A stretch of DNA of 64,000 nt from Roseiarcus sp963696665 (GTDB taxonomy: Bacteria > Pseudomonadota > Alphaproteobacteria > Rhizobiales > Beijerinckiaceae): the NCBI GenBank assembly GCA_963696665.1, contig CAVOLE010000044.1, forward strand, positions 114,831 to 178,830. The letters run 5' to 3'. The notes beneath the pieces were generated by a model. It saw only the letters and a program-made list of their open reading frames with translations, was not told the DNA's origin and ran no database searches. Numbering within the stretch: position 1 is the stretch's first letter; every line of letters begins with the position of its first letter. Shown one piece after another: positions 58,272 through 64,000 of this stretch. A program made the translations under genes and the position numbers.

Positions 58272-59382
58272 GTGAGCCTGCAGCGCCAGATCCTGTTCTG
58301 GGGGCTCGGATTGGCCGCCCTCCTGCTGATCATCTATTTGCTCGGCTCAACAATAACCCCGTTCGCGGCCGGCATCGTTCTCGGCTATCTTCTCGACCCA
58401 GTCGTGCTCAAACTTCAGAGGTTCGGGTTCAGTCGAACTCGGCGCCTCGCTTCTCATTCTCACTGTCTTTGTCGTAGCCGTCGTTCTTTTTTTCATTCTC
58501 GTCGTCCCCGTGTTGGGCAATCAGTTCATCGCCTTCGCGCAGCACCTGCCAGGCTATGCAGTGCGGCTACAGGCTTTCGCTATTGAGGAAGGCAACGCGT
58601 TCATTGCGAAATACGGCGGCCGCTGGCTGGAGGCCTTTGGGCTCAGCCAGCAATTGTCGACCATGCAAATTCAGAAATCGGTGGGCGACTTCGTCACCCA
58701 GAGCGCGCAATGGCTTCTCGACGCTTTCACCAGGCTGGTGTCTGGAGGAGCGGCGCTGTTCAATTTCCTGTCGCTCTTGATCGTCACGCCTGTTGTCGCG
58801 TTTTACATTCTGGTCGACTGGGACAGGATGATCTCGAAGATCGACAGCTGGCTCCCCCTCGACCATCGCGAAACTCTGCGAAAGATCGCCCGAGAGATAA
58901 ACCATGCATTGGCGGGATTCATCCGCGGTCAGTCGATTGTCTGCCTCTTCTTGGCTGTCTGGTACAGCGTCGGTTTGACCCTGGTCGGACTCGACTATGG
59001 CTTTCTGATCGGCGTTATCGGCGGCGTCTTGAGCTTCGTGCCGTATGTCGGGTCGCTGACCGCGCTCGTGCTTTCGCTCAGCGTCGCCCTCTTCCAGGGT
59101 TGGCCGAGTCTCAAGCTATTCTTTCTGGCGCTCGCTGTTGTTGGAACGGGTCAATCCCTCGAGGGCTACGTGCTCTCGCCGCAGCTCGTTGGCGAATCGA
59201 TCGGGCTTCACCCGGTCTGGTTGATGTTCGCGCTCTTGGCTTTCGGCCAGTTGTTCGGTTTCCTTGGGCTGCTAATCGCCGTTCCAACCGCAGCGGCGAT
59301 TGGCGTTGTGGCCCGCCATCTGATTGCCGTCTACCTGACCAGCCCGTTTTACCGAGGCCGCACGGAGCCGGAGAGCCAATGA
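58272..59382 (+). CDS. AI-2E-family transporter/permease (one-base frameshift)
   Basis: Integral membrane protein of about 370 aa after correction, AI-2E_transport family (formerly UPF0118/PerM). Hydrophobic start QILFWGLGLAALLLIIYLLG, then FAAGIVLGYLLDPVVLKLQR; the frame breaks at 58435-58440 (GAACTC), and with GACTC it reads FSRLGASLLILTVFVVAVVL. Later blocks are LAGFIRGQSIVCLFLAVWYS and GGVLSFVPYVGSLTALVLSL, the family signature. I use GTG 58272 as start; its ribosome site is weak. The stop overlaps the hdaA start by 3 bases. The substrate in this subgroup is uncertain (Na+/H+ or small molecules). Confidence 0.86.
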
Positions 59383-60071
59383 TGGCCCCGCCGCGCCAGC
59401 TGACGTTCCGCTGGCCGCATTCGCCAAGCTTCGCACGCGAGGATTTTCTTCCTGCGCCGTCAAATCTCGAGGCGCTGACGGCGATAGAACTCTGGCCGAA
59501 CTGGGCCGGTCGCATGTTGATGCTCGTCGGGCCGGAGGGGGCGGGAAAAAGCCACCTCGGCGCGATCTGGGCCCGCGCCGCCCACGCGGTCACGCTCTCC
59601 GGGGAAGAGCTGGACGAACAGAGCATCGAGGCTTGTGCTCAGGCTCACGCCGTGCTGATCGAAGATGCCGAAGGCGCAAAGCGCGCGGAGGCGCTCTTCT
59701 TTCACCTGATGAACGGCGCGCTGCAAAACAACGCGTGGCTGCTCATGACCGGCCGCGCCGCTCCCGACGCTTGGGACCTCAACACTCCCGACCTTCTGTC
59801 GCGACTTCGGCTGGCGCCGGTCGTGCGCCTCGCCGCTCCGGACATCGAATTGACCGAGGCGGTTCTCTTCAAGCTGTTCAGCGATCGACAGCTCCAGGTT
59901 GAGCCTCACGTGATCACCTACATTGCGCTGAGAATCGAGCGTTCGCTTGGAGCCGCGCGAGCGCTTGTCGCGACGCTCGACAATGAAGCTTTGACGCAAG
60001 GCAGACGTATAACTCGTACAATGGCGAGCAACTTGCTGCGCGAAATGGAATCAAAGAGCGAATCGCCCTAG
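59379..60071 (+). CDS. hdaA: HdaA, DnaA-related replication regulator
   Basis: 230-aa AAA+ protein homologous to DnaA domain III but lacking the DNA-binding domain, as in Hda/HdaA, which promotes hydrolysis of DnaA-ATP after initiation with the beta clamp. Near the N-terminus RQLTFRWPHSPSF resembles the clamp-binding region; Walker A is VGPEGAGKSHLGAIW (about residues 50-64); Walker B-like AVLIEDAEGAKRAEALFFHL follows, then sensor-2 region IERSLGAARALVATLD. ATG 59379 overlaps the transporter stop. Its position next to an AI-2E transporter and ppk is common in alphaproteobacteria. Confidence 0.88.
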   Translation: MMAPPRQLTFRWPHSPSFAREDFLPAPSNLEALTAIELWPNWAGRMLMLVGPEGAGKSHLGAIWARAAHAVTLSGEELDEQSIEACAQAHAVLIEDAEGAKRAEALFFHLMNGALQNNAWLLMTGRAAPDAWDLNTPDLLSRLRLAPVVRLAAPDIELTEAVLFKLFSDRQLQVEPHVITYIALRIERSLGAARALVATLDNEALTQGRRITRTMASNLLREMESKSESP

Positions 60072-60174
60072 CCAAGCCACAAATCTATGTTTACACTTCA
60101 TTAATTAGCGTCGTTCGGATGGGGGATAAGCGAGCGCGGCGCGGACAATAGACGCCAAGAGGACGGAGGAGACG

Positions 60175-60426
60175 ATGCGGAAGTCCCTCATTCTTGTTGC
60201 GACCGTAATCGGAAGCGGGGTGGGTTACGCTGCGGGAGTGACCGAGGTAGCCACGGGCCCGAACACAGATGACGCGTACACGTGGCGCTGGCACGTCTCG
60301 TCGATCCTGGCAGCGCAAAACGACGCGGCGAACCGACAGGCGGAGACTGTCGCCGACGTGTTCAGCCAGCGTTACGAGCGCTACACGCCGTTAGGGCTGC
60401 CGCGAACGCGCGACAATTCGCGCTAA
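60175..60426 (+). CDS. Small secreted protein of unknown function
   Basis: 83-aa protein with a signal peptide (MRKSLILVATVIGSGVGYAA, cleavage near YAAG). The mature part, TGPNTDDAYTWRWHVSSILA, then ANRQAETVADVFSQRYERYT, has no family I recognise. GGAGGAGAC sits 3 bases before the ATG, an excellent ribosome site. It is convergent with the PLD-like gene, 9 bases away, and lies 103 bases after hdaA. A real gene is likely; the function is unknown. Confidence 0.7.
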   Translation: MRKSLILVATVIGSGVGYAAGVTEVATGPNTDDAYTWRWHVSSILAAQNDAANRQAETVADVFSQRYERYTPLGLPRTRDNSR

Positions 60427-60435
60427 GGCGTTCGC

Positions 60436-61020
60436 TCAGGGAGTTGCATCGAGAGCATCGATGTTCCTTGCCCGGGCCCAAATGCGTTCGAAATTGCCCT
60501 CGAACGCATCGACGATTGCCGGATCGGTAATAAAGATCGCGTCGTTGTCCTGGGCGGCGAGCCCGGAGCGGGAAAAGTTGCCTGAACCGGTTCGCAAGAC
60601 CTCCGCATCGACGGCGTAGGCCTTCAAATGCATTAAAACGCCTTCGCCCTTGACCCGCGCCGCGACATTCGGATGTGCAAGGAGCGCCTCAATGACCCCG
60701 CCCCTTGTGGGTCTGTGCTCCGCGAATTGCGACCTGTCCAAATAAAGACGGATAACAACGCCACGCTCCGCCGCGGCGATCAACGCCTCGGCTATCCGGG
60801 GGTCAGAGAGGACGTAAGCCGCGATGTCGATGGAGAATCGGGCGCGGCCGATCTCGCGAGCATCGACACTCTCGAGGTTTTCTCGCGGCGCGTAGTGGAT
60901 CTCGGTCTGGCGCTCGCCTGCTTCGGTCTGGTGCTCGCCGGCGAAGGAGCCCTTCTCGGCCCAAGCCGCCCCTAACGCCACCAATCCCATGCAGACGCCG
61001 AGGAATAAGCGAATCGCCAA
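60436..61020 (-). CDS. Phospholipase D-like nuclease, secreted
   Basis: 194-aa protein with a signal peptide (MAIRLFLGVCMGLVALGAAW, cleavage near AWA). One HKD catalytic motif is present, VLMHLKAYAVDAEVLRTGSG followed by NFSRSGLAAQDND, with His, Lys and Asp in the HxKx4D pattern; this is the single-motif Nuc/EndA type that acts as a dimer. Length fits Nuc (about 180). It probably cleaves nucleic acids in the periplasm. It stands alone between convergent neighbours; the left IS3 end starts 150 bases to its right. Confidence 0.87.
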   Translation of the reverse strand: MAIRLFLGVCMGLVALGAAWAEKGSFAGEHQTEAGERQTEIHYAPRENLESVDAREIGRARFSIDIAAYVLSDPRIAEALIAAAERGVVIRLYLDRSQFAEHRPTRGGVIEALLAHPNVAARVKGEGVLMHLKAYAVDAEVLRTGSGNFSRSGLAAQDNDAIFITDPAIVDAFEGNFERIWARARNIDALDATP

Positions 61021-61170
61021 GCTCGACTCACCGGGTTAAATTGATACAACCTTTTAGTTGTATTTGGTTGCGACCGCAAGTCAGGCGCTTTGTCACTGAA
61101 AATCGTGGGATGACGCGCCGCGTATGGATTCGGAATTTGCTCGACATCGCAAGAACCGTGTGATCCAAAT

Positions 61171-62044
61171 TGGACTGGACCCCGAGAGCGAGACATCGAT
61201 AAAGGGTGACATGGCTTCCGAGAGGGGAAGCATGTCGGAGGCATCGCCAAGGTGTTTTTCCACTGAGTTCAAGGTCGCCCTCGTCAAACGGGTCGAGGGG
61301 GCGAGGTGCGGCCAGCGTGGCGCGCGAATTGAGAGTGGCGCGCAAGCTGCTTTTACGATTGGCTGAAGGCCTATCGGAGGCATGGGCCGGCTGGGCTCAA
61401 CCGCAAGCGTGGGCGCAAGGTCGGGTGGCGACCGCCGCCTGCGCCGCCGGAGCCTGCGTCCGCGGACGCCGGCCCCTCCGCCGCAGGCGGCGCGAATGAA
61501 CTCGCCGAGGCCAAGGCGCGGATCGCCGAACTCGAGCGGATTCTTGGCCGCCAACAGGCGGACCTTCATTTTTCTCGCGAAGCCTTGCGGCTGTGGGACG
61601 CGACGAGCCGGGACGGCGGCGCGCCCGCCTCTACGCGATCATCCAAGACATGACCGCCGAACCGCAGGGCTTTTCCGAGAAGGACGCCGACGTTCAGCGT
61701 CTATGCGCCTTGGGCGGCGTGTCGCGCGCCGGCTACTACCGACGTCTCGCGCCCAAGGCTTCGAAACGCGACGACGCCGATCTGCGCGACCTCATCCAGC
61801 GCCTTGCGCTTTCCAATCGCCATTACGGCTATCGCCGCATCGCTCATGAGCTCCGGCGTCAGGGCTTGATCGTCGACATGAAGCGGGTGCTGCGCCTGGC
61901 GCGCGAAGACAACCTGCTTGCTCTAAGGCGGCGCCCGTTCGTTCCGCAAACGACGATGAGCCGGCATGCGTTCGAGATCGCTCCCAACCTGACGCGCGGC
62001 CTCAAGCCCACCGGCCTCGATCAGATCTGGGTGGCCGACATCAG
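61171..62044 (+). mobile_element. IS3-family insertion sequence, copy 2 (truncated by IS21)
   Basis: Identity with copy 1 starts at TGGACTGGACCCCG (61171) and runs in the opposite orientation to GCCGACATCA (about 62043), where copy 1 continues CCTATGTGCG but this copy switches to the IS21-type end. The right half of OrfB and the right inverted repeat are missing in the window. The left flank CCAAAT differs from the flank of copy 1, so it is an independent insertion. Confidence 0.85.
61232..62044 (+). pseudogene. IS3 transposase OrfAB, copy 2 (frameshifted and cut)
   Basis: OrfA from ATG 61232 (MSEASPRCFSTEFKVALVKR) loses frame within a run of five G where copy 1 has six, and again before GRQQADLHFSREALRLW. 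OrfB from the middle is open: MTAEPQGFSEKDADVQRLCA, YRRLAPKASKRDDADLRDLI, then NLTRGLKPTGLDQIWVADIS, where the rve domain should start with its first Asp. Here the IS21 element interrupts. Thus neither copy can produce a full transposase. Differences between copies (for example EF versus EL in HEFRRQG/HELRRQG) show they diverged before the second event. Confidence 0.78.
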
Positions 62045-62472
62045 TGTGCCGCAGCAAGCGGCGTGAGAGATGGGGGTAGGTCCCTCGCGATCGGCTTGCA
62101 GGAGCGGGTCGCAAACGACCGCAAGCGGCGTCGGCCAAAAAAACCGGGGTCGTGAGCGTTGCGGAAAAGGCGCTTCAAAGGCGTCAGGTGAGAGACCGGC
62201 GAGTGAAGTTGCGCCGGGATCAGTCTGGACGATGCCTGCTTATGGGCCAGACGACGTCCGGCATAGAGGCGGCGCGATCCTGTTTCAGGCTCTTGCGTTG
62301 AACTGCGGGAACCTTCGGCGGCGATGCCAAGCGAAAGGCCCAAGCCCGAAAGGCGAGGCTGTGATTTTTCATGGAATAGGGACCCCGCTGCGGGGCTGAT
62401 TTGCATCCAATCGGAACCCTGGCGGCGCCGGGTTCACATTGGCCTTCCGACAGCTGGGAGGCCTGGGTTGGA

Positions 62473-63969
62473 ATGCTTGTTGTGGAAACGATCGCGAAGA
62501 TACGGCGGGCCTATTTTTCACAGGGGAAGGCGATCAAGGAGATCTGCCGTGACCTGCATGTTTCGCGGAAGGTGGTTCGGAAGGTCATCCGGTCGAACGC
62601 GACCGAGTTTCGCTACGAGCGGTCGCAGCAACCGTTGCCGCGGATTGGCCCCTGGCGGGAGCAACTCGAGGCCCTGCTTGATGAGAACGACGGTCGGCCC
62701 GCTCGCGAGCGTCTGACGCTGATCCGGATTTTCGAGGACCTGCGCGCTCTTGGCTATGGAGGCAGCTACGCGGCGGTCAGGCGCTATGCGATCGCCTGGC
62801 GGGAGAAGCGCGCGAGCACAACGGCTGACGCCTATGTTCCGCTGAGCTTTGCGCCGGGCGAAGCCTACCAGTTTGATTGGAGCCACGAGATCGCGCTGAT
62901 TGGCGGTGTGACGACCACCCTGAAGGTCGCGCACGTCCGGCTCTGCCACAGCCGGATGATGTTCGTGCGCGCTTATCCTCGCGAGAGCCAGGAGACGGTG
63001 TTCGACGCGCACGAGCGCGCCTTCGCGTTCTTCAGGGGCGCTTGCGCGCGGGGAATCTACGACAACATGAAAACGGCGGTCGACGCGGTCTTCGTCGGCA
63101 AGGACCGGCAATACAATCGCCGCTTCCTGCAGATGTGCTCGCACCATCTGGTCGAGCCAGTCGCCTGCACGCCGGCGTCCGGCTGGGAGAAGGGTCAGGT
63201 CGAGAACCAGGTCGGGCTTGTCCGCGAGCGGTTCTTCACCCCAAAGCCCCGCTTCAAGAGCTATGGCGAGCTCAACGCCTGGCTGCTCGACCGATGTCTG
63301 GTCTTTGCGAAAGCCCATCCCCATACCGAATGGCCGGATCGGACGATCTGGGAAGTTTTCGAGGAGGAGCGGCCGAGGCTCGTTCCCTATCGCGGCCGGT
63401 TCGACGGTTTCCACGCCCTGCCGGCCTCGGTGTCGAAGACCTGCCTGGTCCGGTTCGACAACAACAAATACTCGGTGAACGCTGGCGCGGTCGGGCGCCC
63501 GGTCGAGATCCATGCCTACGCCGACCGGATCATCATTCGCCAGGACGGCCGGATCGTCGCCGAACACGAGCGGTCCTTCGGCCGCGGCAGGACGGTCTAC
63601 GATCCCTGGCATTACGTGCCTGTGCTAGCCCGCAAGCCAGGCGCGCTGCGCAACGGCGCGCCGTTCCGGGATTGGGTTTTGCCCGGCGCCCTGGAGAGGA
63701 TCCGGCGTAGGCTGGCCGGCTCTGACGACGGCGACCGGCAGATGGTCAAGATTCTCGCCGCCGTCCTGACCGACGGCATGTCCGAGGTCGAGGCGGCCTG
63801 CGCCCAGGCGCTGAGCGAGGGCGTCCATTCCGCCGACGTCGTCCTCAACATTCTGGCGCGCCGCCGCGATCCCGAACCGGCCGAACCGATCTACACGCCT
63901 GCGGCGCTACGGCTGCGCCATGCCCCGGTCGCCGATTGCACCCGCTACGACGCCTTGAGGAGCGCCTGA
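62473..63969 (+). CDS. istA: IS21-family transposase IstA
   Basis: 498-aa DDE recombinase. The N-terminal helix-turn-helix is VVETIAKIRRAYFSQGKAIK then EICRDLHVSRKVVRKVIR. The catalytic core has Asp in GEAYQFDWSHEIALIGG, Asp in GIYDNMKTAVDAVF and Glu in GWEKGQVENQVGLVRERFF, followed by the Mu-type beta-barrel region (VRFDNNKYSVNAGAVGRPVE). ATG 62473 gives the usual start and is preceded by GGGTTGGA only weakly. The frame is intact, so this copy is potentially active together with istB, which begins 2 bases after its stop. Confidence 0.94.
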   Translation: MLVVETIAKIRRAYFSQGKAIKEICRDLHVSRKVVRKVIRSNATEFRYERSQQPLPRIGPWREQLEALLDENDGRPARERLTLIRIFEDLRALGYGGSYAAVRRYAIAWREKRASTTADAYVPLSFAPGEAYQFDWSHEIALIGGVTTTLKVAHVRLCHSRMMFVRAYPRESQETVFDAHERAFAFFRGACARGIYDNMKTAVDAVFVGKDRQYNRRFLQMCSHHLVEPVACTPASGWEKGQVENQVGLVRERFFTPKPRFKSYGELNAWLLDRCLVFAKAHPHTEWPDRTIWEVFEEERPRLVPYRGRFDGFHALPASVSKTCLVRFDNNKYSVNAGAVGRPVEIHAYADRIIIRQDGRIVAEHERSFGRGRTVYDPWHYVPVLARKPGALRNGAPFRDWVLPGALERIRRRLAGSDDGDRQMVKILAAVLTDGMSEVEAACAQALSEGVHSADVVLNILARRRDPEPAEPIYTPAALRLRHAPVADCTRYDALRSA

Positions 63970-63971
63970 CG

Positions 63972-64000
63972 ATGGAGCGGACCGAAGTCCTCGACATGAT
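63972..64000 (+). CDS. istB: IS21-family helper ATPase IstB (start only)
   Basis: ATG 63972, two bases after the istA stop, opens MERTEVLDM before the window ends. The position and the start sequence fit IstB, the AAA+ transposition helper that always follows istA. Only 9 residues are visible. Confidence 0.65.

Larger units (their letters stand above)
62045..64000 (+). mobile_element. IS21-family element, left end through start of istB (partial)
   Basis: Starts with TGTGCCGCAGCAAGCGGCGT at about 62045 inside IS3 OrfB, followed by a 428-base leader, istA (62473-63969) and the first codons of istB (63972 onward). The right end is outside the window. The junction with IS3 copy 2 is sharp by comparison with copy 1. 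The leader is longer than the roughly 100-150 bases usual in the family and holds no gene I can support. Confidence 0.82.

Overview
The window is a GC-rich alphaproteobacterial chromosome segment, most likely from the Hyphomicrobiales (Rhizobiales) and perhaps near the methylotrophic Beijerinckiaceae/Methylocystaceae. The clues are a circularly permuted (two-piece) tmRNA gene with the alphaproteobacterial-style tag ANDNYAPVALAA, an aap-type amino-acid ABC transporter, an AI-2E transporter/hdaA/ppk/ppx/purMN neighbourhood, a sufBCDS-sufT operon, OFA-type MFS and HdeA-like proteins, and a near-consensus parS site at 55405-55420, which suggests the replication-origin half of the chromosome.

Layout. 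1-7.5 kb: a sugar-type ABC transporter (two permeases, a Tat-exported binding protein, an ATPase, and a decayed creatininase-family remnant) divergent from a PfkB/ribokinase, a hexulose-6-phosphate synthase (HPS) homologue and a phosphohexuloisomerase (PHI) homologue. 7.6-18.4 kb: M3 peptidase, two HdeA-like periplasmic proteins, sulfotransferase, RF3, a LysR regulator, IS110 debris, DUF2934 and glyoxalase-like proteins, a dead BrnT/BrnA pair and a lone acyl carrier protein. 18.4-23.1 kb: a cluster of 10-bp repeats, a lysophospholipase-like hydrolase, pyrG behind a leader with two nested perfect inverted repeats, an OFA-type transporter and tRNA-Ser(UGA). 23.1-31.5 kb: a second sugar ABC transporter without its own ATPase, two short-chain dehydrogenases, a LacI-type operator palindrome, a truncated cutC, RidA, a TIM-barrel glycosidase-like protein, and a divergent SnoaL/MarR pair. 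31.5-39.4 kb: a DUF4242-nucleotide cyclase fusion, a BBE-type flavoprotein, ssrA on the minus strand, two small unknown proteins, and an IS3-family element lodged in a decayed AGE-family epimerase gene. 39.2-49 kb: zinc-finger protein, FAD monooxygenase, aapQMP without a binding protein, and the suf operon. 49-61 kb: HerA-like ATPase, ppk-ppx, parS, purM-purN, and a plus-strand run of a CDP-alcohol transferase, VOC protein, AI-2E transporter and hdaA, then a PLD-like nuclease. 61.2-64 kb: a second, truncated IS3 copy cut by an IS21-family element that runs off the window.

Two themes stand out. First, eight single-base indels break otherwise normal genes, including sufC twice. Seven of the eight are an extra A/T inside what would be a GANTC site, the CcrM methylation motif of alphaproteobacteria; the eighth is in a G6 run. 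This looks like methylation- and homopolymer-linked basecalling error rather than biology, so those genes are probably intact in the organism. Second, there is real decay that such errors cannot explain: creatininase, AGE epimerase, cutC, propionyl-CoA carboxylase, BrnT/BrnA, IS110 and IS3 remnants. The most interesting metabolic unit is the divergent ABC transporter / ribokinase / HPS / PHI locus, which suggests import and phosphorylation of a sugar that enters through 3-hexulose-6-phosphate chemistry. No CRISPR array, prophage or complete defence system was seen.
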